This document shows positions 28,289 through 37,525 of a stretch of 64,000 bases of DNA, one piece after another. Location: contig NZ_WWEN01000004.1 of NCBI RefSeq assembly GCF_009857745.1, positions 1 to 64,000 on the forward strand, written 5' to 3'. A model generated the notes under the pieces. That model was not told the DNA's origin. It made no database searches and saw only the letters and a program-made list of their open reading frames with translations. The stretch comes from Thalassovita mangrovi. Its GTDB lineage: Bacteria; Pseudomonadota; Alphaproteobacteria; Rhodobacterales; Rhodobacteraceae. The translations under genes were made by a program, and so were the position numbers. Position 1 is the first letter of the stretch. Each line of letters opens with the position of its first letter.

Positions 28289-28309
28289 AAAAAGGCCGCC
28301 CAAGCGGCC
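28289..28309 (-). terminator. Hairpin with terminator polarity on the minus strand, between murB and ddl
   Basis: GGCCGC-CCAA-GCGGCC (28294-28309). The A5 run at 28289-28293 becomes U5 on the minus strand, so it would terminate antisense transcription, not the murB message. No minus-strand gene lies upstream of it. Confidence 0.6.
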
Positions 28310-28328
28310 ATGATTGAGGCAGATGGGT

Positions 28329-29243
28329 ATGTCGAGCAGGGCAAACCCGGTAGTGGCAGTGTTGATGGGCGGTCCCTCGGCCGAACGCGAGGTGTCGCTG
28401 GCAACCGGACGCGAATGCGTCGCGGCGCTCCGGGAAGAAGGTTTCGAAGTGATCGAGCTCGATGCGGGCCGCGATCTGGCCATGCGCCTCGACGATCTCA
28501 AACCCGATGTGGTGTTCAACGCCCTGCATGGCCGCTGGGGCGAAGACGGCTGCGTGCAGGGGATGCTGGAATGGATGCAGATCCCCTATACCCATTCCGG
28601 CGTACTGGCCTCGGCCATCGCGATGGACAAGGAACGCAGCAAACAGGTTTACCGCGATGCCGGCCTGCCGGTGGTGCCCAGCCTTCTGGCTTCTAAGGCC
28701 GAGGTCGGCGCGCGCCACGTGATGGCGCCGCCCTATGTGGTCAAACCCTATAACGAGGGATCGAGCGTCGGCGTCTATATCGTGCACGAAGCCGCCAACT
28801 CCCCGCCGCACCTGTCGCAGGACATGCCCGACACCGTGATGGTCGAGGAATACGTTCCCGGGCGCGAACTGACCGCGACGGTGATGGGCGACAAGGCGCT
28901 GACCGTCACCGATATCTATGCCGAGGGCTGGTACGATTACCACGCCAAGTATTCCGAGGGCGGATCGCGCCACGTGGTGCCCGCCGAGGTGCCGCAGGAG
29001 ATCTTCGACGCCTGCCTCGATTACGCGCTGCGCGCCCACCATGCGCTTGGCTGCAAGGGGATCAGCCGCACCGATTTCCGCTGGGACGAAGCCCGCGGCC
29101 TCGACGGGCTCTACCTGCTGGAAACCAACACCCAGCCGGGGATGACCCCCACCTCGCTGAGCCCGGAACAGGCGCAGGCGGTGGGGATCAGCTTCGGCAA
29201 GCTGTGCCGCTGGCTGGTGGAGGACGCATCTTGCAACAGGTGA
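28329..29243 (+). CDS. ddl: D-alanine--D-alanine ligase
   Basis: A 304-residue ATP-grasp ligase making D-Ala-D-Ala for MurF. It opens VAVLMGGPSAEREVSLATGREC (about 7-28), the first Ddl signature. ALHGRWGEDGCVQGMLEWMQIPYTHSG is the second conserved part. VVKPYNEGSSVGVYIV holds ATP-binding residues. The Mg-binding end is LLETNTQPGMTPTSLSPEQA. Possible starts are TTG 28314, ATG 28323 and ATG 28329. I prefer 28329, where GAGG lies 9 nt upstream and the protein opens MSSRANP. The ftsQ gene starts before its end. Confidence 0.95.
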   Translation: MSSRANPVVAVLMGGPSAEREVSLATGRECVAALREEGFEVIELDAGRDLAMRLDDLKPDVVFNALHGRWGEDGCVQGMLEWMQIPYTHSGVLASAIAMDKERSKQVYRDAGLPVVPSLLASKAEVGARHVMAPPYVVKPYNEGSSVGVYIVHEAANSPPHLSQDMPDTVMVEEYVPGRELTATVMGDKALTVTDIYAEGWYDYHAKYSEGGSRHVVPAEVPQEIFDACLDYALRAHHALGCKGISRTDFRWDEARGLDGLYLLETNTQPGMTPTSLSPEQAQAVGISFGKLCRWLVEDASCNR

Positions 29244-30094
29244 CCCGCCCCGATCCGGCGCCGTCGCGTTGGGCCTACCGGCTGCAGCGGCTGATGCTGA
29301 CGCCGCTGTTCCGGACGCTGATCCGGGTCGGGCTGCCGATGCTGGCGGCCTTTATCGGCGCGATGATCTATTTTTCCCAGCAGGACAACCGCGATGCGTT
29401 CCGGCTGTGGCTGGTCGATATCCGCAACGAAATCCAGACTCGGCCGGAATTCATGGTCAAGCTGATGGCGATCGACGGCGCCGATGCCAGCGTGGCCGAG
29501 GATATCCGCGAAATCACCCCGATCGATTTCCCGATCAGTTCCTTCGACCTCGACCTCGACCAGATGCGGCGCACCATCGCCGACCTGCCGGCGGTCAAGG
29601 ATGTCAGCATCCGGGTCCGCCCGGGCGGCGTGTTGCAGGTCGATGTGGTCGAACGGGTGCCGGCGATCCTGTGGCGCGATGCCGACGGGTTGGCGCTCTT
29701 GGACGAACACGGGTTCTACGTCGGTCAGGCCGGGGCACGGGCAGACCATGCAGACCTGCCGCTGGTCGCGGGCGAAGGCGCCGACAGGGCGGTGCCCGAG
29801 GCGCTGTGGCTGTACCGCGCGGCGGGGCCGCTGCGCGACCGGCTGCGCGGGTTGGTGCGGATCGGCGATCGCCGCTGGGACCTGGTGCTGGATCGCGGTC
29901 AGCGCATCCTGCTGCCCGAAGACCGGGCGGTGCAGGCATTGGAACGGGTGATCGCGCTGCATCAGGCGCAGGACGTGATGGCGCGCGACCTGGCGCAGGT
30001 CGACATGCGCATCGGCGCGCGCCCGACCATCCGGATGAACGAAGCCGCTGTCGAGCAGTGGTGGCAAATAAACAAGATCGGTTTCAAGGACTGA
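29231..30094 (+). CDS. ftsQ: Cell division protein FtsQ
   Basis: A 287-residue bitopic division protein linking cytoplasmic and periplasmic parts of the divisome. The basic cytoplasmic arm contains RWAYRLQRLMLTPLFR, followed by the membrane helix GLPMLAAFIGAMIYF. The periplasmic POTRA domain includes IDFPISSFDLDLDQMRRTIADLPAVKDVSIRVRPGG, and the beta domain includes VDVVERVPAILWRDADGLALLDEHGFYV. The likely start is TTG 29231 with GGTGGAGGA 6 nt upstream, overlapping the ddl end by 13 nt. A GTG at 29204 is the alternative. A four-base gap separates it from ftsA. Confidence 0.93.
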   Translation: MQQVTRPDPAPSRWAYRLQRLMLTPLFRTLIRVGLPMLAAFIGAMIYFSQQDNRDAFRLWLVDIRNEIQTRPEFMVKLMAIDGADASVAEDIREITPIDFPISSFDLDLDQMRRTIADLPAVKDVSIRVRPGGVLQVDVVERVPAILWRDADGLALLDEHGFYVGQAGARADHADLPLVAGEGADRAVPEALWLYRAAGPLRDRLRGLVRIGDRRWDLVLDRGQRILLPEDRAVQALERVIALHQAQDVMARDLAQVDMRIGARPTIRMNEAAVEQWWQINKIGFKD

Positions 30095-30098
30095 CGGC

Positions 30099-31433
30099 AT
30101 GATTGAGCTTTATGAATCCCAACGGGCGATGCGGGCGATGCGCAAGGCGGCGATGCAAAGGGGCGTTGTCGCCATCCTCGATGTCGGCAGTTCCAAGATC
30201 GCCTGCCTGGTCTTGCGCTTCGACGGCACCGATGGCGGTTTCGAAAGCGAAGGGGTGGGGCCGCTGGCGGGACAGGCCGGGTTCCGGGTGATCGGCGCCG
30301 CCACGACCCGCTCGCGCGGGGTGAAATTCGGCGAAATCTCCGCCATGCCGGAAACCGAACGCGCCATCCGCACCGCGCTGCAGGCGGCGCAGAAGATGGC
30401 CAATATCCGCGTCGATCACGTCATCGCCTGTTTCTCCGGCGCCGATCCGCGCAGCTACGGGCTGACCGGTCAGATCGAGGTCGAGGATCAGGTCGTCACC
30501 GAACAGGATATCAGCCGCGTGCTGTCGGCCTGCGAGTTGCCCGATTACGGCATGGGCCGCGAGGTGCTGCACGCGCAGCCGGTCAATTTCGCGCTCGATC
30601 ACCGTTCGGGCCTGTCCGACCCGCGCGGCCAGCTGGGCAGCAACCTGTCCACCGACATGCATATGCTGACCGTCGACGCGGCGGCGGTGCAGAACCTGGC
30701 CCATTGCGTCAAGCGCTGCGACATGGAACTGGCGGGCATCGCCAGCTCGGCCTATGTGTCGGGCATCTCGGCGCTGGTCGAGGACGAACAGGAACTGGGT
30801 GCGGCCTGCATCGACATGGGCGGCGGCGCCACCAGCATTTCGATCTTCATGAAGAAACACATGATCTATGCCGACTCTGTGCGCATGGGCGGCGATCACG
30901 TGACCGGCGACATCTCGATGGGCCTGTCGGTGCCGTACAACACCGCCGAGCGGATCAAGACCTTCTATGGCGGCGTCGTCGCCACCGGCATGGACGACCG
31001 CGAAATGATCGAAACCGGCGGCGATACCGGCGATTGGGAACACGACCGCCGTTCTGTCAGCCGGGCCGAACTGATCGGCATCATGCGCCCGCGGGTCGAG
31101 GAAATCCTCGAAGAGGTGCGCGCGCGGCTGGATGCGGCCGGGTTCGAACACCTTCCCAGCCAGCAGATCGTGCTGACCGGCGGCAGCAGCCAGATCCCCG
31201 GGCTCGACGGGCTGGCCAGCAAGATCCTGGGCCAGCAGGTACGCCTGGGCCGTCCGCTGCGCGTCCACGGTTTGCCGCAGGCCGCGACCGGACCGGGATT
31301 CGCCAGCGCCGTGGGCATGTGCCTGTTCGCCGCCCATCCGCAGGACGAATGGTGGGATTTCGACCTGCCGGTCGATCGCTACCCGGCGCGGTCGCTAAAA
31401 CGCGCGGTGAAGTGGTTCCGGGACAACTGGTGA
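30099..31433 (+). CDS. ftsA: Cell division protein FtsA
   Basis: A 444-residue actin-like ATPase that anchors FtsZ to the membrane. Phosphate 1 loop: VAILDVGSSKIACLVLR. Phosphate 2: GAACIDMGGGATSISIF. Adenosine region: IVLTGGSSQIPGLDGLASKIL. The 1C domain typical of FtsA lies between. The C-terminal amphipathic membrane-binding helix is SLKRAVKWFRDNW. A non-coding 481-nt region with a promoter and repeats separates it from ftsZ, so ftsZ is probably expressed independently as well. Confidence 0.96.
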   Translation: MIELYESQRAMRAMRKAAMQRGVVAILDVGSSKIACLVLRFDGTDGGFESEGVGPLAGQAGFRVIGAATTRSRGVKFGEISAMPETERAIRTALQAAQKMANIRVDHVIACFSGADPRSYGLTGQIEVEDQVVTEQDISRVLSACELPDYGMGREVLHAQPVNFALDHRSGLSDPRGQLGSNLSTDMHMLTVDAAAVQNLAHCVKRCDMELAGIASSAYVSGISALVEDEQELGAACIDMGGGATSISIFMKKHMIYADSVRMGGDHVTGDISMGLSVPYNTAERIKTFYGGVVATGMDDREMIETGGDTGDWEHDRRSVSRAELIGIMRPRVEEILEEVRARLDAAGFEHLPSQQIVLTGGSSQIPGLDGLASKILGQQVRLGRPLRVHGLPQAATGPGFASAVGMCLFAAHPQDEWWDFDLPVDRYPARSLKRAVKWFRDNW

Positions 31434-31457
31434 GCGGCGCGCCCGCTTTCCGCCTTC

Positions 31458-31485
31458 GGCGGGAATATTTGCACCAAGCAGAAAC
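31458..31485 (+). repeat. Dispersed intergenic repeat family I, copy 3
   Basis: The CCGCC-TTC-GGCGG hairpin is followed by GAATATTTGCACCAAGCAG. The most diverged copy. Confidence 0.6.
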
Positions 31486-31500
31486 CTGAAACGCCCTTGC

Positions 31501-31529
31501 GCTTCTTCTTGGCCGAAATACTCCGGGGG
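31501..31529 (-). repeat. Dispersed intergenic repeat family I, copy 4
   Basis: CTTCTTCTTGGCC then GAAATACTCCGGGGG, inverted relative to copy 3. Next to it is a TTGGGGGC/GCCCCCAA hairpin. Confidence 0.75.
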
Positions 31530-31583
31530 TTTGGGGGCTGGCCCCCAATCTTCTCTTTCCGCCGGGGGATGCGAATTCAGGGG

Positions 31584-31643
31584 ATGACGCCCGAAACGAT
31601 CTGCGCTAGGCTGTGGATAACCACCGGGAAAAGGTGGGGATAA
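31584..31643 (+). promoter_or_regulatory. ftsZ promoter candidate with DnaA box on the start site
   Basis: ATGACG (31584-31589) and TAGGCT (31607-31612), 17 nt apart. TGTGGATAA (31612-31620), a perfect DnaA box on the minus strand (TTATCCACA), covers the predicted start site. TGGGGATAA (31635-31643) is a weaker second copy. DnaA control of ftsZ is known in Caulobacter; here it is inferred. Confidence 0.5.
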
Positions 31644-31914
31644 CGAGGACCGGGCAGGCCCTCCAAACATCGTCGCAAGGGATCGCAACGCAGCTTTCGG
31701 GCCGCGCGTTTCCGGTGTCTTGTGGTGCGCGGGTACGAATCCGCAAAATCTGCGGGGGATCGGCAAGATCCCGCGGATGCGCGCCTTATTTTGTCCATAT
31801 TTCGTGGTGATTTTGCGTTTTTTTGATGACGCATGGGTTGGTTCCCGCTACCATCGGCGCTAATAGGCAGAAAAGCCCCGCATAGGCGGCGGACAATAAC
31901 AGGCGGACAGATCC

Positions 31915-33537
31915 ATGACATTGAATCTCTCGGTGCCCGGGCACGACGATTTGAAACCTCGTATCACTGTATTTGGCGTCGGCGGGGCCGGCGGCAACGC
32001 TGTGAATAACATGATCCAGCAGGAACTCAGCGGTGTCGACTTCGTGGTCGCCAACACCGACGCGCAGGCGCTGCAGCAATCGCACGCGACCAACCGCATC
32101 CAGCTGGGCGTGAAAGTGACCGAAGGTCTGGGCGCGGGCGCCCGGGCCAGCGTCGGCGCGGCCGCGGCCGAGGAAAGCATCGAACAGATCGTCGATCAGC
32201 TGGCTGGCGCGCATATGTGCTTCATCACCGCCGGCATGGGCGGCGGCACCGGCACCGGGGCGGCCCCGATCATCGCGCAGGCGGCGCGGGAACTGGGCGT
32301 GCTGACCGTCGGCGTCGTGACCAAGCCGTTCCAGTTCGAAGGCGCCAAGCGGATGCGCCAGGCCGAGGAAGGCGTCGAGACGCTGCAGAAGATGGTCGAC
32401 ACGCTGATCATCATCCCGAACCAGAACCTGTTCCGCCTCGCCAACGAGAAAACCACCTTCACCGAAGCCTTCAGCATGGCCGACAACGTGCTGTACCAGG
32501 GCGTGAAGGGGATTTCCGACCTGATGGTGCGCCCCGGCCTGATCAACCTCGACTTCGCCGACGTCCGTTCGGTGATGGACGAGATGGGCAAGGCGATGAT
32601 GGGCACCGGCGAAGCGACCGGCGAAGACCGCGCCATCCAGGCCGCCGAGAAGGCGATCGCCAACCCGCTGCTGGATGAAATCAGCCTGAAGGGCGCCAAG
32701 GGCGTTCTGATCAACATCACCGGCGGTCACGACCTGACCCTGTTCGAACTGGACGAGGCGGCCAACCGCATCCGCGAAGAAGTGGACGCCGATGCCAATA
32801 TCATCGTCGGCTCGACCCTGGATACCGACCTGGACGGCGGCATGCGCGTCAGCGTGGTCGCCACCGGCATCGACGCCTCGGAAAACCTGGGCGACATGCC
32901 GGCGCCGCGCCGCTCGATGGCCGCGCCGCTGAGCCAGCCCGCCCAGGTCGAAGCGCCGGTCGCCGAACAGCCGGCCCCGGTCGCCGAGGCCCAGGTTGCC
33001 GCCGAAGCCCCGGCCGAACCCAGCCTGTTCGAAGACCTGGACGCGCAGCGCACCGCCGCCGAAGAGCAGATGGAAGACATCTTCGAGGAAGAATACGAAG
33101 CCGAGGGCGAATTGCCGCCGCCGGCCTATCAGCCTCAGGTGGCCGAATTCAATCCGCAGCCCGACGCGCTGAACGCCGAGCCGCAATCGCTGGAAAGCTT
33201 CGTCGCGCCGCAACCGCGCCCCGCCGGTCAGCCGTCGGCCGAAGCCCTGGCCCGTCTGCAGGCCGCCGTGCATAACGTGCCGTCGCAGCAGGCCCAGCCG
33301 CAGCGCCAGCAGGCCCCGGTTCACGAACAGCCCGCCGCGCAGCAGCCGGCCGGCCGTTTCGGTCTGAATTCGCTGATCAACCGGATGACCGGCCACGCCG
33401 CCGAAGGTGCGGTGCAGCCGCAACAGGCGCGCCAGCAGCCGCAGATGCGCGCCCAGCAGCCGCTGCAGCAGCCCGAGGCGGACCCCGATCAGGAACGGAT
33501 CGAAATCCCCGCCTTCCTGCGTCGCCAGGCAAATTGA
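31915..33537 (+). CDS. ftsZ: Cell division GTPase FtsZ
   Basis: A 540-residue tubulin homologue forming the Z ring. The GTPase core (about 1-318) begins [20 protein letters not shown] and has the tubulin signature [12 protein letters not shown] (about 106-117). The T7-loop catalytic segment [11 protein letters not shown] is present. Residues about 325-525 form a long Ala/Gln/Pro-rich unstructured linker. The C-terminus ends [12 protein letters not shown], the conserved peptide that binds FtsA and other partners. The linker is longer than in E. coli, as is usual in alphaproteobacteria. A terminator follows. Confidence 0.97.
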   Translation: MTLNLSVPGHDDLKPRITVFGVGGAGGNAVNNMIQQELSGVDFVVANTDAQALQQSHATNRIQLGVKVTEGLGAGARASVGAAAAEESIEQIVDQLAGAHMCFITAGMGGGTGTGAAPIIAQAARELGVLTVGVVTKPFQFEGAKRMRQAEEGVETLQKMVDTLIIIPNQNLFRLANEKTTFTEAFSMADNVLYQGVKGISDLMVRPGLINLDFADVRSVMDEMGKAMMGTGEATGEDRAIQAAEKAIANPLLDEISLKGAKGVLINITGGHDLTLFELDEAANRIREEVDADANIIVGSTLDTDLDGGMRVSVVATGIDASENLGDMPAPRRSMAAPLSQPAQVEAPVAEQPAPVAEAQVAAEAPAEPSLFEDLDAQRTAAEEQMEDIFEEEYEAEGELPPPAYQPQVAEFNPQPDALNAEPQSLESFVAPQPRPAGQPSAEALARLQAAVHNVPSQQAQPQRQQAPVHEQPAAQQPAGRFGLNSLINRMTGHAAEGAVQPQQARQQPQMRAQQPLQQPEADPDQERIEIPAFLRRQAN

Positions 33538-33560
33538 CGTTAAGTTAACGATCAAGGAAT

Positions 33561-33584
33561 AGGCCGCCTTCGGGCGGCCTTTTT
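33561..33584 (+). terminator. Intrinsic terminator of ftsZ
   Basis: AGGCCGCC-TTCG-GGCGGCCT stem followed by T5. Confidence 0.88.
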
Positions 33585-33746
33585 CGTTGCAGGGCAGGGG
33601 GTTACGCGTGAAATGGGCAATTTTCAGCCCATCTGTTTCAGCCATGTTTCAGTACGTTACAAAGATTGAGTTGAGCATACTTTTTGGTGGGGGTACCAAG
33701 ACCGCGCGGTGCACAACGACGCATCGACAAGAAATTGGGGAAAATC

Positions 33747-34667
33747 TTGCAGACAACGCTCAAAGGGCCGGTCACCTTCACCGGAGTCGGATTGCATTCG
33801 GGAAAACCTGTGCGCATGATCCTGCGCCCTGCAATGGCCGATCACGGTATCTGGTTCCGCCGCACCGACGTCCTGTTCAAGGATGCGCTGGTGCCTGCCC
33901 GCTGGGACGTGGTGAACCAGTCGCCGCTCTGCACCCTGATCGAAAACGGCGCCGGCGTTTCGGTTTCCACCATCGAACATGTCATGGCGGCCCTGGCGGG
34001 CTGTGGCGTGCATAATGCGCTGATCGACATCGACGGCCCCGAAGTTCCGATCCTCGACGGCAGCGCGGCCAGCTTCGTGCGCGGCATCCTCTACAAGGGG
34101 TTGCGGGTGCAGGACGAACCGGTGCGCGCGATCAAGATCCTGAAACCCGTCGAAGTGACCCGCGGCGAAGCCTGGGCGCGGCTGGCCCCGCATGACGAAT
34201 TGAAGATCGATTTCCACATCGATTTCGCCGACGCGGCGATCGGTGTGCAGCAGAAATCCCTGAAGATGGGCAATGGCAGCTTCGTGCGCGAACTGTGCGA
34301 TTGCCGCACCTTCTGCCGTCAGGCCGATGTCGACGCGATGCGCGAAAACGGGCTGGCCCTGGGCGGTTCGATGGAAAACGCCGTGGTGGTCGATGGCGAC
34401 AAGGTGCTGAGCCCGGGCGGTCTGCGCCGGGCCGACGAACCGGTGCGCCACAAGATGCTCGACGCGCTTGGCGATCTGGCGCTGGCGGGGGCCCCGGTGG
34501 TGGGGCTTTACACCGGCCACCGTGCCGGTCACGCGCTGACCAACGACCTGCTGCGGGCGCTTTTCGCGCGCCCCGACGCGTTCCGCATGGTCGAATGCGA
34601 CGCCGATCTGATGGCGCGCCTGCCCGGTGTCGGCGTTCATCTGGGCGAGATCCCCGCGGTCGCCTGA
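33747..34667 (+). CDS. lpxC: UDP-3-O-acyl-GlcNAc deacetylase LpxC
   Basis: A 306-residue zinc enzyme catalysing the committed step of lipid A synthesis. Zinc ligands and catalytic residues lie in VSTIEHVMAALAG (His), RHKMLDALGDLAL (His, Asp) and GHRAGHALTNDLLRAL (His, general base region). FTGVGLHSGKPVRM is the N-terminal family motif. The likely start is TTG 33747 (read MQTTLKGP), with GGGG about 6 nt upstream. Earlier in-frame starts add 21 residues without similarity. The length then matches the family. It has its own promoter region after the ftsZ terminator. Confidence 0.95.
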   Translation: MQTTLKGPVTFTGVGLHSGKPVRMILRPAMADHGIWFRRTDVLFKDALVPARWDVVNQSPLCTLIENGAGVSVSTIEHVMAALAGCGVHNALIDIDGPEVPILDGSAASFVRGILYKGLRVQDEPVRAIKILKPVEVTRGEAWARLAPHDELKIDFHIDFADAAIGVQQKSLKMGNGSFVRELCDCRTFCRQADVDAMRENGLALGGSMENAVVVDGDKVLSPGGLRRADEPVRHKMLDALGDLALAGAPVVGLYTGHRAGHALTNDLLRALFARPDAFRMVECDADLMARLPGVGVHLGEIPAVA

Positions 34668-34793
34668 TCACGACTCCGCGTCAGGTGCAGAAATCCGCCC
34701 AAAGCCGTTTTGCAGCGCGATTTTCTGTGCTAGGACCGGATCAAGCATTGGGCCGTTACGGCCCGGAACGGTCCAGACGAGGGTGAGACAGTA

Positions 34794-35642
34794 ATGACAG
34801 GTGGCGGGTCGCGCAAAAGGGTGATCGGTGTTCTTCTGCTGGTCGGGCTGTTGGCCGGATGCAGCGGGCAGGGTGCGTTGGACCGCGGCGAAGTTCCGCT
34901 GGAAGAATACACCGCCGAACAGATTTTCGGCCGGGGCGAATTCGAACTGGACCGCAATCGGCCGGAACAGGCGGCGTTCTTCTTTTCCGAAATCGAACGG
35001 CTTTACCCCTATTCCGACTGGGCCAAGCGGGCGCTGATCATGCAGGCGTTTTCCTATCACCAGGATCAGGATTACGAAAACAGTCGGGCGGCGGCGCAGC
35101 GGTACATCGATTTCTATCCCACCGATGACGACGCGGCCTATGCGCAATATCTGCTGGCGCTGAGCTATTACGACCAGATCGACGAGGTTGGCCGCGACCA
35201 GGGCCTGACCTTCCAGGCGCTGCAGGCGCTGCGCACGGTGATCGAACGCTACCCCGACAGCGAATATGCCCGTTCGGCGATTCTGAAATTCGAACTGGCC
35301 TTCGATCACCTGGCGGCCAAGGAAATGGAAATCGGCCGCTATTACCTGCGCCGCGATCATTTCGCCGCCGCGATCAACCGGTTCCGCGTCGTGGTCGAGG
35401 ATTTCCAGACCACCACCCACACCGCCGAGGCGCTGCATCGCCTTGTCGAAGCCTACCTGTCGCTGGGCCTGACCGACGAGGCGCAGACCGCCGGCGCGAT
35501 CCTGGGCCACAATTTCCGCTCCACCGAATGGTATCAGGACAGCTACCGCCTGCTGACCGGGCAGGGGCTGGAAATGAAGCCGCGCGGCGACAACTGGCTG
35601 AGCAAGATCTACCGCCAGATGGTCAAGGGGGAATGGCTCTGA
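34794..35642 (+). CDS. bamD: Outer membrane assembly lipoprotein BamD
   Basis: A 282-residue lipoprotein of the BAM complex that inserts beta-barrel proteins in the outer membrane. The lipobox LLAGC places the lipidated Cys at residue 23. Five TPR-like repeats follow, starting YTAEQIFGRGEFELDRNRPEQAA; ERLYPYSDWAKRALIMQAFS, then RYIDFYPTDDDAAYAQYL, are typical BamD/ComL segments. A TAGGAC (-10) candidate at 34731 suggests a separate promoter after lpxC. The recN gene begins 27 nt downstream. Confidence 0.94.
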   Translation: MTGGGSRKRVIGVLLLVGLLAGCSGQGALDRGEVPLEEYTAEQIFGRGEFELDRNRPEQAAFFFSEIERLYPYSDWAKRALIMQAFSYHQDQDYENSRAAAQRYIDFYPTDDDAAYAQYLLALSYYDQIDEVGRDQGLTFQALQALRTVIERYPDSEYARSAILKFELAFDHLAAKEMEIGRYYLRRDHFAAAINRFRVVVEDFQTTTHTAEALHRLVEAYLSLGLTDEAQTAGAILGHNFRSTEWYQDSYRLLTGQGLEMKPRGDNWLSKIYRQMVKGEWL

Positions 35643-35669
35643 CCGGCCGTTTCGATCGGGAGAGGCAGG

Positions 35670-37322
35670 ATGCTGCGCGCGCTTGAAATCCGCGACATGC
35701 TGATCATCGACCGGCTGGAATTGGATTTCCAGCCGGGGCTGAACGTGCTGACCGGGGAAACCGGGGCGGGTAAATCTATCCTGCTGGATTCAATGGGCTT
35801 CGTGTTGGGCTGGCGCGGTCGGGCGGAACTGGTCCGCTCCGGCGCCGATCAGGGCGAAGTGGTGGCGGTGTTCGAACTGCCCGCGGGCCACGCTGCCCAT
35901 GCCGTTTTGGAAGAGGCCGGGTTGCCCGGCGGCGATGAGCTGATCCTGCGCCGGGTCAACAGCCGCGACGGCCGCAAGACCGCCTGGGTCAACGACCGCC
36001 GCTGTTCCGGCGAGGTGCTGCGCGGGCTGTCGGAAACCCTGATCGAGCTGCACGGCCAGCATGACGACCGCGGGCTTCTGGATCCCAAGGGGCACCGGGT
36101 GCTGCTGGATGTCTTCGGCGCCTATCCCGAATTGCAGGACGCCACCCGCGCCGCCTGGCGCGGGCTGTCGCAGGCCCGCAAGGAATTGACTCAGGCCGAG
36201 GCCGCGCTGACCGAGATGCGCGCCGAGGAGGATTTCCTGCGCCATGCGGTGGCGGAACTCGACAAGCTCGACCCGCAGCAGGGCGAGGAGGCGGAGCTCG
36301 ACAGCCGCCGCCGCCAGATGCAGGGCGCCGAGCGTATCCGTGAAGACGTCGCGCGCGCGTTGCAGGCGCTGTCGGGCGAGGGCGCCGAGGGCGCGATGGG
36401 AGACGCTTTGCGCTGGCTCGAAGGGGCCTCGGAAAAGGCCGAGGGGGTGCTGGACGGCGCCATCGACGCGCTTGGCCGCGCCTTCAACGAACTGGGAGAT
36501 GCCGTTCAGGGGGTGGAAACCGCGCTGGACGGGCTGAACTTCAACCCGCATGAGCTGGAACAGACCGAGGAGCGTTTGTTCGCAATTCGCGGGCTGGCTC
36601 GCAAGCACGGCGTGGCGCCGGACGATCTGGGCGGCTTTGCCGAGGGGCTGCGTACCCGGCTGGCGGCGCTGGACCGGGGCGATGCCGATATGGCGGAGTT
36701 GCAAAAGGCGCTGTCGCAGGCTGAATCCGCTTACGACAAGGCTGCCGGGGCGCTGAGCGCGGCACGGCGCGAGGCGGCGGGGCGGCTGGACAAGGCGGTG
36801 GCGGGCGAACTGGCGCCGCTGAAGATGGAACGCGCGGTGTTCACCACCGAGATTGCCGATACCGATCCGGGACCGGACGGGCGCGACGCAGTGGCCTTCA
36901 CCGTCGCCACCAACCCCGGCGCGCCGTCGGGGCCGCTGGCCAAGATCGCCTCGGGCGGGGAGTTGAGCCGCTTCCTGCTGGCGCTGAAGGTCAGCCTGCA
37001 TCAGAAGCAATCGGGCGTGACGATGATCTTCGACGAAATCGACCGCGGCGTGGGTGGGGCGACCGCCGACGCGGTGGGTCGCCGCCTGGCCGACCTGGCT
37101 TCGGGCGCGCAGGTTCTGGTGGTCACCCATTCGCCGCAGGTCGCTGCGCTTGGCGCACATCACTGGCGGGTGGAAAAGCGGGTCGAGGACAACGTGACGA
37201 CCTCGACCGTGGTGCCCTTGGACGCGGACGAACGGGTAGACGAGATCGCCCGCATGGTCGCCGGTGATACGATCACTGAGGAAGCCCGTGGTGCGGCGCG
37301 GGCGCTGTTGGCGGCGACTTAA
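35670..37322 (+). CDS. recN: DNA repair ATPase RecN
   Basis: A 550-residue SMC-like protein for double-strand break repair. Walker A is GETGAGKS (29-36). The ABC signature is SGGELSRFLLALK and Walker B is VTMIFDEIDRGVGG. Two coiled-coil stretches (about 155-225 and 310-380) flank the middle. The D-loop/His switch is VVTHSPQVAALG. The start is ATG 35670 with GGGAGAGGC upstream. In this order group recN is the usual end of the extended dcw cluster (ftsZ-lpxC-bamD-recN). Confidence 0.95.
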   Translation: MLRALEIRDMLIIDRLELDFQPGLNVLTGETGAGKSILLDSMGFVLGWRGRAELVRSGADQGEVVAVFELPAGHAAHAVLEEAGLPGGDELILRRVNSRDGRKTAWVNDRRCSGEVLRGLSETLIELHGQHDDRGLLDPKGHRVLLDVFGAYPELQDATRAAWRGLSQARKELTQAEAALTEMRAEEDFLRHAVAELDKLDPQQGEEAELDSRRRQMQGAERIREDVARALQALSGEGAEGAMGDALRWLEGASEKAEGVLDGAIDALGRAFNELGDAVQGVETALDGLNFNPHELEQTEERLFAIRGLARKHGVAPDDLGGFAEGLRTRLAALDRGDADMAELQKALSQAESAYDKAAGALSAARREAAGRLDKAVAGELAPLKMERAVFTTEIADTDPGPDGRDAVAFTVATNPGAPSGPLAKIASGGELSRFLLALKVSLHQKQSGVTMIFDEIDRGVGGATADAVGRRLADLASGAQVLVVTHSPQVAALGAHHWRVEKRVEDNVTTSTVVPLDADERVDEIARMVAGDTITEEARGAARALLAAT

Positions 37323-37373
37323 TACGCTTCAACACAAGCGGTTCGCTTAAATCTAAGTGCCGCCCGGCTGAAG

Positions 37374-37457
37374 GCCGGGCAGCCCCCGACCGCCCCCATG
37401 GGCGGGGGCTTCACCCCCACCCGCGGCCGGGGGCTGCCCTTAGTTTTGTGTGTTTTT
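37374..37457 (+). terminator. Complex GC-rich terminator after recN
   Basis: Stem GGGCAGCCCCCG (37377-37388) / CGGGGGCTGCCC (37428-37439), with an inner CGCCC/GGGCG hairpin, followed by TTTT and later T6. An alternative small stem GCCCGGC/GCCGGGC (37362-37380) competes with it. Confidence 0.7.
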
Positions 37458-37499
37458 TACGTGAGATTGCCTGTCTGGAATTGGACCCGACCGGCTGGG

Positions 37500-37525
37500 G
37501 GCGGAATTTGACGCCAAATTCCGCC
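37500..37525 (-). terminator. Palindrome abutting the FAD oxidase stop codon
   Basis: GGCGGAATTTG-ACGC-CAAATTCCGCC, directly beyond the minus-strand stop. It forms an 11-pair stem. No long T run, so termination is only probable. Confidence 0.45.

Larger units (their letters stand above)
31434..31914. other. ftsA-ftsZ intergenic region: repeats, promoter, DnaA boxes
   Basis: It holds two inverted copies of dispersed repeat family I (31458-31485, 31501-31529), a hairpin GGGGGC/GCCCCC after the second copy, a promoter candidate at 31584-31612, and DnaA-type boxes at 31612 and 31635. A long leader follows with CCGCGG-type dyads near 31744-31780. No gene seen. Confidence 0.6.
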
